From Phytobacter ursingii (GTDB lineage Bacteria > Pseudomonadota > Gammaproteobacteria > Enterobacterales > Enterobacteriaceae), in the NCBI GenBank assembly GCA_901456055.1, contig CABDWT010000019.1, positions 372,001-436,000 on the forward strand: a stretch of DNA of 64,000 nucleotides, given 5' to 3'. Numbering within the stretch: the stretch's first letter is position 1; each line of letters opens with the position of its first letter. The notes under the pieces are model-generated. The model saw only the letters and a program-made list of their open reading frames with translations, searched no databases and had not been told where the DNA came from. A program made the position numbers and the translations under genes. Below are positions 46,884 through 57,148 of this stretch, piece by piece.

Positions 46884-48221
46884 TTACTTCGCCAGGCTAC
46901 CAAACTCACCGAGTACTGCATCAAAAATCGCCAGCCCTTTTTGCACTTCGGCAGCACTCATCGTGCACGGCGGTACCACGTGAATACGGTTTTCGGCGAC
47001 AAAAGGCAAAATGCCTGCCTGGAGCAACGCACCTTTGATCGCCGCCATATCGGCCGCGGCCACTGGCGTTTTCGTCACGCGGTCGGTAACCAGTTCCAGC
47101 GCCTGGAACATGCCACGCCCACGTACATCGCCAATCAACGCATGTTTCTGCGCCAGTGACGCCAGGCCTGCACGCAGCACTCCATCCCCCACCGTCGCCG
47201 CGTTTTCTACTACTTTTTCATCTTTCATCGCATCCAGCGTGGCGACAATCGCCGACATCGCCAGCGGATGGCCGGAATAGGTCAGGCCGCCCGCAAAGAA
47301 GTGGTCGTCAAAGTAGTGCGAGATTTTCTCGGAAATAATGACGCCGCCTGCCGGTACGTAACCCGCATTGACGCCTTTTGCAAAGGTGATGAGATCGGGA
47401 ACAATGCCATCCTGTTCGAACGCAAACCAGCTCCCGGTGCGGCCAAAACCGGCCATCACTTCATCGACAATCAGCACAATGCCGAATTCATCTGCCAGCG
47501 CACGTACGCCCTGCATATAACCTTTTGGCGGCACCAGAATCCCGGCCGTGCCTGGTACGGACTCCAGCAGAATAGCGGCAACAGAATTCGGCCCTTCGCA
47601 CTCAATCATCCGACGCAGATGCGCCAGTGCGCGCTGGCACTCTTCTTCCTCGGTCGTGGCGTTAAATTCGCTGCGATACAGGTACGGGTTAAAGAAGTGA
47701 ACGTGCCCACGGGCATATTCATTCGGGATACGACGGGAATCGCCTGTAGCCACAATCGCACTACCGGTATTCCCGTGGTAGGAACGGTAGGCAGAAAAAA
47801 TCTTGTCGCGTCCGGTGTACATACGCGCCATACGCATGGCGTTCTCGTTGGCGTCAGCACCGGCGTTAGTAAAGAACACTTTGCTAAAGCCTTCGGGGGC
47901 CAAATCAACGATGCGTTTTGCCGCTTCGCCACGCGCGAGATTTGCCGTCGCCGGCGCGATAGTGGTCAGCTCTTCCAGTTGAGCCTTCATCGCCGCCAGA
48001 ACGCGCGGATGTTGATAACCGATATTGACGTTTACCAGCTGGCTGCTGAAATCCAGATACGTGTTGCCATCGTAATCCCACAATTCGCACCCTTTGGCTC
48101 CGGCGATCACCAGCGGATTGAGGTTGCCTTGCATCGACCATGAATGGAACACATACGAACGGTCCAGCTGACGTACATCATCGTTGGTTATCGCCATCTC
48201 GCTCTGAAGTGCCAGTTTCAT
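46884..48221 (-). CDS. Class III pyridoxal-phosphate aminotransferase
   Basis: A 445-residue omega-aminotransferase-type enzyme. Markers are NAGADANENAMRMARMYTG, the YRSYHGNT substrate loop, VDEVMAGFGRTG with the cofactor-binding aspartate, and the Schiff-base lysine in ITFAKGVNAGY. The family moves amino groups from omega-amino acids or amines to pyruvate or 2-oxoglutarate; the substrate is not evident. AAGGAG sits 6 nt before the ATG. It diverges from a YdfG-like dehydrogenase over a strong palindrome, and the two enzymes could act in sequence. Confidence 0.9.
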   Translation of the reverse strand: MKLALQSEMAITNDDVRQLDRSYVFHSWSMQGNLNPLVIAGAKGCELWDYDGNTYLDFSSQLVNVNIGYQHPRVLAAMKAQLEELTTIAPATANLARGEAAKRIVDLAPEGFSKVFFTNAGADANENAMRMARMYTGRDKIFSAYRSYHGNTGSAIVATGDSRRIPNEYARGHVHFFNPYLYRSEFNATTEEEECQRALAHLRRMIECEGPNSVAAILLESVPGTAGILVPPKGYMQGVRALADEFGIVLIVDEVMAGFGRTGSWFAFEQDGIVPDLITFAKGVNAGYVPAGGVIISEKISHYFDDHFFAGGLTYSGHPLAMSAIVATLDAMKDEKVVENAATVGDGVLRAGLASLAQKHALIGDVRGRGMFQALELVTDRVTKTPVAAADMAAIKGALLQAGILPFVAENRIHVVPPCTMSAAEVQKGLAIFDAVLGEFGSLAK

Positions 48222-48305
48222 ACCCTGCTCCTTTCATACCGTTGTTGTTGATTCCATCATGCGGCGCGCCACCCGCAGTCAGGTAGAGCCAGTCTTGTTA
48301 GCGGC

Positions 48306-48325
48306 ATGTGACACACGTGTCACAT
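48306..48325. promoter_or_regulatory. 20-bp palindrome in the aminotransferase/SDR divergent promoter
   Basis: ATGTGACACACGTGTCACAT is symmetric except for its two central bases. It resembles a CRP site (TGTGA and TCACA), but the halves are 8 rather than 6 nt apart, so a different regulator is more likely. It lies 84 nt before the aminotransferase start and about 80 nt before the SDR start. Confidence 0.6.
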
Positions 48326-48374
48326 ATTTACTCACCAACTGGCTCTGTCTCTCCCGCGCGCGCGTTTTCTATAG

Positions 48375-49172
<798 letters not shown>

Positions 49173-49182
49173 TATCTCTGCG

Positions 49183-49340
49183 GTAGCCCTGATAAGGCGT
49201 TCACGCCGCATGCGGGACATGTTTTCCCCGGGTGGCGCTGGCGCTTACCGGGGCTACCGTCGTGTAGCCCGGATAAGGCGGTCACGCCGCATCCGGGACA
49301 TGTTTTCCCCCGGTGGCGCTCACGCTTACCGGGGCTACAA
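49183..49340. repeat. Two tandem REP-type units
   Basis: Units start at 49183 and 49264 (81-bp period). Each has GTAGCCC-GATAAGGCG-TCACGCCGCAT-CGGGACATG and TGGCGCT-GCTTACCGGGGCTAC. They fill the gap between the convergent SDR and amino-acid ABC genes. Confidence 0.85.
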
Positions 49341-49351
49341 TGAAAGGGAAG

Positions 49352-50113
49352 TTAGCGGCTGGACTGCAAAAACTTACGCACGCGGTCTGAGTCCGGGTTG
49401 GTAAAGAACTTCTCTGGCGAGGCCTTCTCGATCAGCAATCCTTTCTCTAAAAACACCACTTCATCTGACACCTGGCGGGCAAAATCCATCTCGTGCGTCA
49501 CCACCACCATCGTATAGCCTTCGGCAGCGAGGTTTTTCATCACCCCCAGCACTTCATTCACCAGTTCAGGATCCAGCGCTGACGTCGGTTCATCGAACAA
49601 AATCACCTCCGGCGACATCGCCAGCGAACGGGCAATCGCCACACGCTGTTTCTGCCCACCGGAAAGGGTAATCGGATACACATCCGTTTTATGGCTCATC
49701 CCGACCTTCTCTAACTGGTGACGACCAATCTCGTCTGCCATGTCCCGCTTCATGCCTTTCACATGAATCAGCGCTTCGGTGACATTTTGCAGCACCGTCA
49801 GATGTGGCCACAAATTAAAGCTCTGAAACACCATGCCCACGCGTTCGCGAATTTTTGACAGATCTTTATGCGACATGGCCTTGCCCGAGGCGTCATCCAC
49901 GCCAAGGCGCTGACCGCTGATGCGCACTTCGCCGCGATCGGGCTGCTCCAGCCAGTTCATGCAGCGCAACAAGGTCGATTTCCCTGAACCGGACGAACCG
50001 AGAATACTGACCACCGTGCCCTTCTCCACCGTCAGGTTGATATCACGTAACACTTCAACGTTATCAAACTGCTTGGACAGATTCTTAACGCTAACCGCAC
50101 TTTGTTCAGGCAT
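49352..50113 (-). CDS. Polar amino-acid ABC transporter ATPase
   Basis: A 253-residue GlnQ/HisP-type ATPase. Walker A GSSGSGKS (about residues 35-42), the FQSFNLWPHLTVLQNV stretch after the Q-loop, signature LSGGQKQRVAIA and Walker B VILFDEPTSALDPE are all present. It overlaps the upstream permease gene by 8 nt. Last gene of a four-gene importer: binding protein, two permeases, ATPase. Confidence 0.95.
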   Translation of the reverse strand: MPEQSAVSVKNLSKQFDNVEVLRDINLTVEKGTVVSILGSSGSGKSTLLRCMNWLEQPDRGEVRISGQRLGVDDASGKAMSHKDLSKIRERVGMVFQSFNLWPHLTVLQNVTEALIHVKGMKRDMADEIGRHQLEKVGMSHKTDVYPITLSGGQKQRVAIARSLAMSPEVILFDEPTSALDPELVNEVLGVMKNLAAEGYTMVVVTHEMDFARQVSDEVVFLEKGLLIEKASPEKFFTNPDSDRVRKFLQSSR

Positions 50114-50771
50114 GGGTCATTCCTCTCTTGTTTCCATATTGGCTTAGTCGTTTAATCAGCAGCTCAAGTAAAATACTGATGCCCCAGTACAGCGCAATGG
50201 CGACGATAAAGGCGTTAAACGGAATAAAATACGTTGACTGCACGCTATTCGCGGCGGCGGTGATCTCCTGTACAGTAATAATGCACAGGAAGGCCGTGTC
50301 TTTCAGGCAGATAATTAACTGGTTGCCCATCAGCGGCAGCGCAGAAGAGAAAATATTAGGCAGGATGATACGCTGAAAGATTTTATAACGAGAAAACCCC
50401 TGCGACACAGCGGCTTCTATATAACCTGCAGAAAATATACGGCGCTGGCTACGTAATATTTCGAAGAAATAGGCACCATGATAAATCACCAGCGCCAGCA
50501 GACCGGCCGTCCAGGCTTCCATACTAATACCCAACTGCGGCAGACCGTAATAAAGTAAATAGGCCAGAATCAGAAAGGGAACAGCACGCATCAGGCTGAC
50601 AAAAGCAATAATTATTCTGTCAATTACGCGATTTTGGTATTCCATAATGTAGCACAGGAGAATGCCGATAAATAAACCGACAACCGCTGCAATAATAAAC
50701 AATTCAAGCGTTGAAAGCAGGCCATTAAAAAAACTCTCGCGTGCTGACCAGACAATACTCCACTGACTCAT
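50106..50771 (-). CDS. Polar amino-acid ABC transporter permease
   Basis: A 221-residue His/Gln/Arg-type permease with about five membrane spans. It contains LMRAVPFLILAYLLYYGLPQLG and the EAA loop AAVSQGFSRYKIFQRIILP. GGAGGG precedes the ATG. It forms a heterodimer with the permease encoded 14 nt upstream. Confidence 0.94.
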   Translation of the reverse strand: MSQWSIVWSARESFFNGLLSTLELFIIAAVVGLFIGILLCYIMEYQNRVIDRIIIAFVSLMRAVPFLILAYLLYYGLPQLGISMEAWTAGLLALVIYHGAYFFEILRSQRRIFSAGYIEAAVSQGFSRYKIFQRIILPNIFSSALPLMGNQLIICLKDTAFLCIITVQEITAAANSVQSTYFIPFNAFIVAIALYWGISILLELLIKRLSQYGNKRGMTHA

Positions 50772-50785
50772 ATACCCTCCTGCTT

Positions 50786-51427
50786 TTATCGCGCCAGGCG
50801 CTTCGCTTTACGTTCCGCCATGCCCTGCAATTTCAGCAACAAGCCGATAATGATGACGTAGAGCAATCCCGCCGCCAGAATGGGAGACAGGGGTTCATAG
50901 GTCACCGAGGAGATGCGGTTGGTGACACGGGTCAGGTCGACCACGCCGATTATCGCAATCGCCGGGCTGCCTTTAATCAGAAAAGACATCTCGTTCACCA
51001 GCGCAGGCAGACTTTCAATCCACATTTGCGGCAACATAATGTAGCGAAAATAGGTCCAGCGCCGCATACCGACAGATTCGGCGGCCTCACGTTGTTCACG
51101 AGGAAAATTACGAAAGGCGTTACGCCAGATTTCGGCATTAAACGCGGATGTATTCAGCGTTAATGCCACAATCGCCGCTGCCGTTTTATCCAGGTTTATA
51201 CCCAGCGTCGGCAGCGATAAGAACAGGAACAGAACCAGCGTCACCAGCGGTGTAGCGCGCGCCAGACTGATATAGACCACCAGCGCCTGATCGACGACCG
51301 GGATTTTCATCATACGAATAAAGGCGATTACCAGACCGATAACCACCCCGAACGCGATAGCCACGCCCGAAATCCAGAGGGTCGTCCATGCGCCTTCAAT
51401 TAATAACTGCCATGCCATTGAATCCAT
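50786..51427 (-). CDS. Polar amino-acid ABC transporter permease
   Basis: A 213-residue permease of the same family, with YISLARATPLVTLVLFLF in the conserved membrane region and the EAA loop AAESVGMRRWTYFRYIMLP. A run of G residues precedes the ATG. It lies between the binding-protein gene (45-nt gap) and the other permease. Confidence 0.94.
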   Translation of the reverse strand: MDSMAWQLLIEGAWTTLWISGVAIAFGVVIGLVIAFIRMMKIPVVDQALVVYISLARATPLVTLVLFLFLSLPTLGINLDKTAAAIVALTLNTSAFNAEIWRNAFRNFPREQREAAESVGMRRWTYFRYIMLPQMWIESLPALVNEMSFLIKGSPAIAIIGVVDLTRVTNRISSVTYEPLSPILAAGLLYVIIIGLLLKLQGMAERKAKRLAR

Positions 51428-51472
51428 GTTCCCCCCTTTTCTGACTGGCGGCGGTTACCCGCCGCAATGAAC

Positions 51473-52321
51473 TTATAAACCGGCTAACTTGTGGAACTGA
51501 TCGGCACTGGTGATCGGCTCTTTCGGCAAATCGTAGGTTTCGCCAAACCATTTTTTCTGCAACTCAGCCAGCTTGCCGGTTTCGGTCATGTGATTCATAA
51601 ATTTGGTCATGAACGCCAGCAATTCCGGAGAGCTTTTGGAGATGGGCCATGCCATATAACCCGGGCCAGAGACCGGCAGTCCCTTGGCAAAGACTTTCGG
51701 CTTCGCTTTCACCAGGTCATTGACGGAGATAACCACGTTAATCACGTAATCGACGCGTTTATTAGCCAGGTCGGCATAGGCTTCCGGGTAAGATTGATAT
51801 TCCACAACCGGGCCAAGCTTACCGCCGACTTTCTCCAGCATCGCTTTCAGTTCTGGCAGACGAGCCAGCAATGCGCTGCCTGCCTGAACGCCTACTTTTT
51901 TACCGCTCAAATCAGCGATGGTATTTAATGTTTTGTCATCTGCGCGTTTCACAAAATAATGCTGCGCAGACGCCCATGGCGGTGTGAAATTAAATACATT
52001 AAGACGTTCATCGGTAATCACCGCGCCGGTTAACGCCATATCGTATTGCCCGGTAGATACAGCAGCGAGCAGCCCCGTCCAGGGTAAAATACTTTGGTTG
52101 ATATTGAATTTTGCGTATTTACGCAATTCGTCGAGCATATCCTTGTTAAACCCTTCCGATTTACCATCTTTCATAAAGTTAAACGGTGCATAGTCATCTT
52201 CAGTCGCCACTTTCAAAGTGCCAGACTTTTCGATTTCGGGTAAATCTGCTGCGACTGCGTGTAAAGAAAAAGCCAAAGTGAACATGGCTGCAAGACAATA
52301 TTTGCCGAATACTTTTTTCAT
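51473..52321 (-). CDS. Polar amino-acid ABC transporter binding protein
   Basis: A 282-residue family 3 periplasmic binding protein. It has a signal peptide (cleaved near HAVAADLP), the ATEDDYAPFNFMKDGKSEGF opening, and MALTGAVITDERLNVFNFTPP. SGKKVGVQAGSA and the C-terminal MTETGKLAELQKKWFG are also typical. The exact amino acid is not evident. It diverges from a MocR regulator, which probably controls this operon. Confidence 0.94.
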   Translation of the reverse strand: MKKVFGKYCLAAMFTLAFSLHAVAADLPEIEKSGTLKVATEDDYAPFNFMKDGKSEGFNKDMLDELRKYAKFNINQSILPWTGLLAAVSTGQYDMALTGAVITDERLNVFNFTPPWASAQHYFVKRADDKTLNTIADLSGKKVGVQAGSALLARLPELKAMLEKVGGKLGPVVEYQSYPEAYADLANKRVDYVINVVISVNDLVKAKPKVFAKGLPVSGPGYMAWPISKSSPELLAFMTKFMNHMTETGKLAELQKKWFGETYDLPKEPITSADQFHKLAGL

Positions 52322-52393
52322 TTCTCTACCCTTAATTAAATATGCCAGAAAGGTTCATCCCAGACATGCTGGAACTATTGCAATAAATATGCC

Positions 52394-52430
52394 GACTGCG
52401 TTTCTTGACCGCTCTTTTGTGACTGCGTTT
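52394..52430. promoter_or_regulatory. Direct repeats in the transporter/MocR divergent promoter
   Basis: GACTGCGTTT occurs at 52394-52403 and again at 52421-52430, 27 bp apart. MocR-type regulators often bind spaced direct repeats, and no palindrome of note is in this interval. The sites lie about 75-110 nt upstream of the binding-protein start. Confidence 0.5.
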
Positions 52431-52554
52431 TTACAATAGGGAGCCTTTTTGCTTTCTGAATAGAGCCAGTTTCGGCAAATGAATGTGTCAGATAACGGGA
52501 AGCTGGTATGGAATTTGCTCAAATATATTCATGTCTTTTCCAGCGGAGTGCGTC

Positions 52555-54018
52555 ATGATTCGTCACCTTTTGCATGTCAATTTTGATGGTCAGCGTGGTT
52601 TACAGGAACAGGTGCGTGAATCGCTGATAAACGCCATCCTGAGCGGAATTTTTCAGGCAGACACCCCTCTTCCCTCATGTCGCCAACTCGCTGGTCAGCT
52701 TAATGTTTCTCGCAATACCACGGCGCTGGTATTTGAAAGTCTGGTCAATGAAGGGTATCTGGTCAGCCGCCCACGCAGCGGGTATTACCTGCACCCGGAT
52801 TACTACCATGCTGGTCAAAACGTGTCGCAATCTGCACCTGAATGCGAAAGCGCTGCACCACGATGGGGCAACCGCCTGCAAATCACGCCCAGCCAGCAGG
52901 AGTCAATTCTCAAACCCGCTGGCTGGATGCACTATCGCTACCCGTTTATTTACGGCCAGCCGGACACGCAACAATTTCCCCTCGCCTTCTGGCGTGCCGC
53001 GGCAAACTGGCTGCACGGCGGCGTACGTGACCCGTCCTGGGTTATCGATCATATCGATCAGGATGTGCCCATGCTGGTTGAGCAGATCCGCACCCGGGTG
53101 CTGCCGAAACGCGGTATCGTTGCCGCCCCGGATGAAATCCTCATCACGCTGGGCTCACAGAACGCCCTGTATTTACTGACCCGCCTGTTGATGTCACGGC
53201 AAACGCGTGTGGCGGTCGAAAACCCGGGGTTTCGCGAAGCGATCAATACATTTCTGCTTAACGATACCCATATCGTTCCGCATCCGGTTGATGAAGAAGG
53301 CATTGTACTGGGTGAAACGCCCTGCGATTACTACTACGTGACGCCGGGCCATCAGGTGCCGACGGGTGTCACCATGAGTAAAGCGCGCCGGGTCCAGTTG
53401 CTCGAATACGCCACCCGGCATGACGCGGTGATCATTGAAGATGACTACGACTCAGAAAGTAACTTTACGCAAAACCCCTTACCGGCGTTGAAAGCCAGCG
53501 ATCGTAGCGGGCGCGTTATCTATGTCAGTAGCCTGTCAAAAGCGCTCTCACCCGGGCTGCGGCTGGGCTTTATGGTAGCCGCGCCGGAAATCATTGACGA
53601 AGCCCGCGCGCTACGTCGCCTGGTGTATCGCCATCCGCCAACCAACATTCAGTATCAGATGGCTCATTTCCTGGCACAGGGCCATTACGAAACACACCTG
53701 CGCCGCTACCACGAAGACTCTGCACGCCGTTGGGATACCTTACATAACGCGTTGCAAACCTTTTTGCCCGAATGCAAAACGTTCGGCGGCAGCGAGCATG
53801 CCAACGCGTTCTGGCTGAGTACGCCAAAACATATCAGCACTCAGCAGCTCACCTGGCGTGCGGCCCATGCGGGGGTATTGATTGAGCCGGGGGCGCGTCA
53901 TTTTCTTGATAGCGCGCCCCCGGATAACTATTTCCGCATGGGATTCCATGCCATTAACCCAAATGCCATCGTGCCCGGTGTTGAAGTACTCAGAGGACAG
54001 CTGGAGCAAATCGGATAA
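52555..54018 (+). CDS. MocR-type GntR/aminotransferase regulator
   Basis: A 487-residue fusion of a GntR winged helix (about residues 10-80; LPSCRQLAGQLNVSRNTTALVFE) and a fold-type I aminotransferase-like domain. The cofactor residues are kept: IIEDDYDSE with the ring-binding aspartate and SSLSKALSPGLRLG with the Schiff-base lysine. Such proteins sense pyridoxal phosphate or an amino compound. I start it at 52555 after GGAG; the frame open from 52483 has no ribosome site. Its divergent neighbour is the amino-acid importer. Confidence 0.9.
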   Translation: MIRHLLHVNFDGQRGLQEQVRESLINAILSGIFQADTPLPSCRQLAGQLNVSRNTTALVFESLVNEGYLVSRPRSGYYLHPDYYHAGQNVSQSAPECESAAPRWGNRLQITPSQQESILKPAGWMHYRYPFIYGQPDTQQFPLAFWRAAANWLHGGVRDPSWVIDHIDQDVPMLVEQIRTRVLPKRGIVAAPDEILITLGSQNALYLLTRLLMSRQTRVAVENPGFREAINTFLLNDTHIVPHPVDEEGIVLGETPCDYYYVTPGHQVPTGVTMSKARRVQLLEYATRHDAVIIEDDYDSESNFTQNPLPALKASDRSGRVIYVSSLSKALSPGLRLGFMVAAPEIIDEARALRRLVYRHPPTNIQYQMAHFLAQGHYETHLRRYHEDSARRWDTLHNALQTFLPECKTFGGSEHANAFWLSTPKHISTQQLTWRAAHAGVLIEPGARHFLDSAPPDNYFRMGFHAINPNAIVPGVEVLRGQLEQIG

Positions 54019-54083
54019 ATTCGGCCCATGCAGGTCTCAGGGCATGCCTATACTTATCGAAAACCTCACAAGGATAAGCGAGC

Positions 54084-55202
54084 ATGCCCCTACCCGATTT
54101 TCATGTATCAGAGCCTTTCACCCTCGGGATTGAACTTGAACTCCAGGTCGTTAATCCACCCGGCTACGATCTCAGCCAGGACTCTTCGCGTCTGATCGAC
54201 GCGGTAAAAGCGCAAGTTAAAGCCGGTGAAGTCAAACACGACATCACGCAAAGCATGCTGGAAATTGCGACAGGAGTCTGCCGTGACATCAACCAGGCGG
54301 CACACCAGTTTTCTGCCATGCAGCAGATCATTTTGCAGGCGGCAAACGAGCATCATGTACAGATTTGCGGCGGCGGCACGCACCCTTTTCAGAAATGGCA
54401 GCGTCAGGAGATCAGCAACGATGAACGTTATCACCGGACGCTGGAAATGTTCGGCTACCTGATGCAGCAAGCGACCGTGTTCGGCCAGCATGTGCACGTG
54501 GGCTGTCCGAGTGGCGATGATGCCATCTATCTTCTCCATGGGTTATCACGCTTTGTACCGCATTTTATCGCGCTTGGCGCCGCGTCCCCCTATGTGCAGC
54601 GAACGGATACCCGTTTCGCCTCATCGCGACTGAACATTTTTTCCTCTTTTCCGGACAATGGTCCCATGCCCTGGGTCAGTAACTGGCAGGAGTTTGAAGG
54701 GTTATTTCGTCGCCTCAGCTATACCAGCATGATTGAGAGCATTAAGGATTTGCACTGGGATATTCGCCCCAGCCCCCATTTTGGTACCGTCGAGGTGCGG
54801 GTAATGGATACGCCATTGACCTTGTCACATGCGATTAATGTCACCGGATTTATTCAGGCTATCGCCCACTGGCTGCTGGCAGAACGCCCGTTCAAACATC
54901 AGGAGCGCGATTATCTGCTGTATAAATTCAATCGTTTTCAGGCCTGTCGTTTTGGTCTGGAAGGGATCATCACCGACGTTCATACCGGCGAGCAGCGTAA
55001 GATAGCCGACGATATTGAACGGATGCTGGAAAAAGTTGCGCCGTGGGCGGATAAACTCAATGCGGGCAGTGCCATCGTCGAACTGATGAATTTCGTCAAA
55101 CGCGGGAAAAGCGAATCGCAAATGATGCGCGACTTTGTTGCCGACGGCGGCTCGCTGATTGGACTGGTGCAAAAACACACCGAAATTTGGGCGGCAGGCT
55201 AG
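54084..55202 (+). CDS. ybdK: YbdK, carboxylate-amine ligase (GCS2 family)
   Basis: A 372-residue member of the glutamate-cysteine ligase type 2 family, the same length as E. coli YbdK. Conserved parts are [12 protein letters not shown] near the start, [34 protein letters not shown] and [13 protein letters not shown] near the end. E. coli YbdK shows weak gamma-glutamylcysteine ligase activity in vitro; its true role is unknown. AAGGA lies upstream of the ATG. It is followed by ybdJ. Confidence 0.96.
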   Translation: MPLPDFHVSEPFTLGIELELQVVNPPGYDLSQDSSRLIDAVKAQVKAGEVKHDITQSMLEIATGVCRDINQAAHQFSAMQQIILQAANEHHVQICGGGTHPFQKWQRQEISNDERYHRTLEMFGYLMQQATVFGQHVHVGCPSGDDAIYLLHGLSRFVPHFIALGAASPYVQRTDTRFASSRLNIFSSFPDNGPMPWVSNWQEFEGLFRRLSYTSMIESIKDLHWDIRPSPHFGTVEVRVMDTPLTLSHAINVTGFIQAIAHWLLAERPFKHQERDYLLYKFNRFQACRFGLEGIITDVHTGEQRKIADDIERMLEKVAPWADKLNAGSAIVELMNFVKRGKSESQMMRDFVADGGSLIGLVQKHTEIWAAG

Positions 55203-55273
55203 CACAGTCCCGGGAGATTGCACCTCCGCGCACTTTCCCGGACAATATCGTTTTTAACAACCGATCAACTTTT

Positions 55274-55519
55274 ATGAAGCACCCACTGGAAACATTAACC
55301 ACCGCTGCAGGTATTCTGCTGATGGCCTTCATCTCGGTATTGCTGCTACCCGCCCCTTCCCTGGGGTTGGTGCTGGCGCAAAAGCTGATGGATACCTTCC
55401 ATTTTCAGGACCTGAATCAGCTCTATACCATGCTGTTTTGTCTGTGGTTTCTGCTACTTGGCATTATCGAGTTCGTTGTTTTGCGCTTTATCTGGCGCCG
55501 TTGGTTTTCACTGGCTTAA
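55274..55519 (+). CDS. ybdJ: YbdJ, small inner-membrane protein (DUF1158)
   Basis: An 81-residue protein with two hydrophobic segments (about residues 8-28 and 45-68) and a basic C-terminal RFIWRRWF. The N-terminal MKHPLETLTTAAGILLMAF matches E. coli YbdJ. I start it at 55274, giving the E. coli N-terminus; the frame open from 55187 overlaps the ybdK end. The function is unknown. Its place after ybdK is conserved in E. coli. Confidence 0.93.
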   Translation: MKHPLETLTTAAGILLMAFISVLLLPAPSLGLVLAQKLMDTFHFQDLNQLYTMLFCLWFLLLGIIEFVVLRFIWRRWFSLA

Positions 55520-55522
55520 GGC

Positions 55523-55558
55523 CTGTCCCGGATAAAGCACCTGCGCCGCCATCCGGGA
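55523..55558. repeat. Single REP element
   Basis: GTCCCGGATAAAGCACCTG with CGCCGCCATCCGGGAA forms a typical REP palindrome just after ybdJ, between convergent ybdJ and ramA. Confidence 0.7.
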
Positions 55559-55570
55559 AAAATTCAGGGC

Positions 55571-55605
55571 AAAAAAATCCCGGTTGACCTTAGGCCACCG
55601 GGATT
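55571..55605 (-). terminator. Rho-independent terminator of ramA
   Basis: Read on the minus strand, AATCCCGGT and ACCGGGATT form a 9-bp stem with a 12-nt loop, followed by a run of T residues (55571-55577 on the plus strand as A). It begins 6 nt past the ramA stop. Confidence 0.85.
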
Positions 55606-55610
55606 AGGCG

Positions 55611-55952
55611 TCAATGCGCGCGCGGATGATTCTCTTTGCGCCAGGCACCCGGCGGCTGATTGAAGGTACGGGTAAAGATCCGCGTAAAAGTCTGTTGCGA
55701 ATCAAAGCCATATTTCAGGCAAATATCGTAGACCTTATCATTGGTATTGAGTAAATCCCGCGCCGCCAGTGACAGTTTGCGTTCGCGAATATAGCGCCCC
55801 AGACTCTCACCTTTGTAATGCAAAAACAGCCGTTGCAGATGCCATTTTGAATACCCGGCATGGCGCGCAATATCATCAATACGCAATGGTTGATGTAAAT
55901 TGTCGTCGATCCACTCGACGATAGTGTCGATAACCTGAGCGGAAATAGTCAT
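55611..55952 (-). CDS. ramA: RamA, AraC-type activator of multidrug resistance genes
   Basis: A 113-residue AraC/XylS activator made only of the DNA-binding domain with two helix-turn-helices. IDDIARHAGYSKWHLQR (about residues 22-38) and CLKYGFDSQQTFTRIF (about 74-89) are nearly identical to RamA of Klebsiella, Enterobacter and Salmonella. It activates acrAB, tolC and micF-type genes. GGAGGAG precedes the ATG. It lies 36 nt after romA and is probably cotranscribed from the RamR-controlled promoter at 57167. An additional ramA promoter within romA's 3' part is possible but not visible to me. Confidence 0.97.
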   Translation of the reverse strand: MTISAQVIDTIVEWIDDNLHQPLRIDDIARHAGYSKWHLQRLFLHYKGESLGRYIRERKLSLAARDLLNTNDKVYDICLKYGFDSQQTFTRIFTRTFNQPPGAWRKENHPRAH

Positions 55953-55988
55953 ACAGCGCTCCTCCTCTCTGCTCTTCGAAATAAACCG

Positions 55989-57089
55989 TTATTCCCACCA
56001 GGCGTGGAAGCTCTGGGCGCTATCCGCCGCATGAACCGCCTCGCCGAGAGTGGGCGTTAACAATCGATACCCTTTGCCGAGGCTTGCCGCCGCCAGACGT
56101 TTATAAGGATCGTCCCAGGTATGTTTTGCCAGCACGAATCGTCCGGCGTGGCCCGGCAGTACCGCCCGCGCATTTAACTCCTCCGCTGCTTGCGCCGTTT
56201 CCTCCGGCATCATGTGGATGTACTTCCAGTCCTGGTCGTACTGACCGTTTTCAAGGATCGCCAGATCCACCGAACCAAATTGCTCGCCGATGGCCTTAAA
56301 GTGCGGCCCATAGCCGGTATCTCCGCTGTAATAGAGCTTGCGGTCCGGGGTGACAAACATAAAGCTCGCCCACAAGGTCTGGTTGCGTTTCAGACCGCGC
56401 CCGGAAAAATGGCGCGCAGGCAGCACATACACATCCAGGTTGCCGCTAACAGTGATTTTCTGCTGCCAGTCCGCTTCCTCGATGATGTCCGGGTTCATGC
56501 CCCAGTAACGCAGATGCGATCCCACGCCGAGCGGGGTGATCACCCGTTTGATTTTTGGCATCAGCCCCCTGATGGTGGCGTAATCCAGGTGGTCGTAGTG
56601 GTCATGGGAAATGATCAGCAGATCGATCTCCGGCATGGCCTGCGCCGTCCACGGATAGTCGCCATCGAAGGCTTTATTCAGAAACGAGAACGGCGCGGCG
56701 TAATTGCTCAGCACCGGATCGATAAGAATGCGCTTCCCGGCCAGTTGCAGATACCAGGAAGAGTGACCCAGCCATACCGCCGTGTCCTGCTCCAGCGGCA
56801 GACTTGCCAGATCGGTCTTTACCATCGGCAATGGCCGCTGTGGGCGTGCATTTTCCCGGCGGGTGGTTAAAAACTCCCACATTGCCGCCAGCATACTTTT
56901 CTGCCCCGTATAACTGGGCGTAGGTAACTGATTATGAAATTCACCGTCCCGGTACTGCGGGGACTGCTCCACCCTGGTCAGTTGCTCGCCCTGTGGGCGC
57001 TGACCAAATCCGGCGTTTAAAACAAAAGGCAAACTGGCAGCAGATACAACGAGCATAATAAGAACCACGCTAAGTAAGAGACGATGCAT
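55989..57089 (-). CDS. romA: RomA, metallo-beta-lactamase-fold protein
   Basis: A 366-residue protein with an N-terminal membrane anchor or signal segment (residues about 5-24) and a metallo-hydrolase domain of the UlaG/NAPE-PLD type. The metal motif SHDHYDHLD is followed by PARHFSGRG and the YYSGDTGYG aspartate, with a late histidine in LPGHAGRF. It is not a beta-lactamase in the narrow sense. romA precedes ramA in Klebsiella and Enterobacter, where overexpression has been tied to reduced outer-membrane porin. Confidence 0.93.
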   Translation of the reverse strand: MHRLLLSVVLIMLVVSAASLPFVLNAGFGQRPQGEQLTRVEQSPQYRDGEFHNQLPTPSYTGQKSMLAAMWEFLTTRRENARPQRPLPMVKTDLASLPLEQDTAVWLGHSSWYLQLAGKRILIDPVLSNYAAPFSFLNKAFDGDYPWTAQAMPEIDLLIISHDHYDHLDYATIRGLMPKIKRVITPLGVGSHLRYWGMNPDIIEEADWQQKITVSGNLDVYVLPARHFSGRGLKRNQTLWASFMFVTPDRKLYYSGDTGYGPHFKAIGEQFGSVDLAILENGQYDQDWKYIHMMPEETAQAAEELNARAVLPGHAGRFVLAKHTWDDPYKRLAAASLGKGYRLLTPTLGEAVHAADSAQSFHAWWE

Positions 57090-57148
57090 ACCCTGATCCG
57101 AGAAAATGTCCCTTCCACTGGAACATTAAAAATAGACTGGACTTGATT

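Noticed and set aside
47268-48143. 291-codon frame antisense to the class III aminotransferase
   Set aside because: Composition is that of a codon-shadow frame and the opposite strand has clear catalytic motifs.
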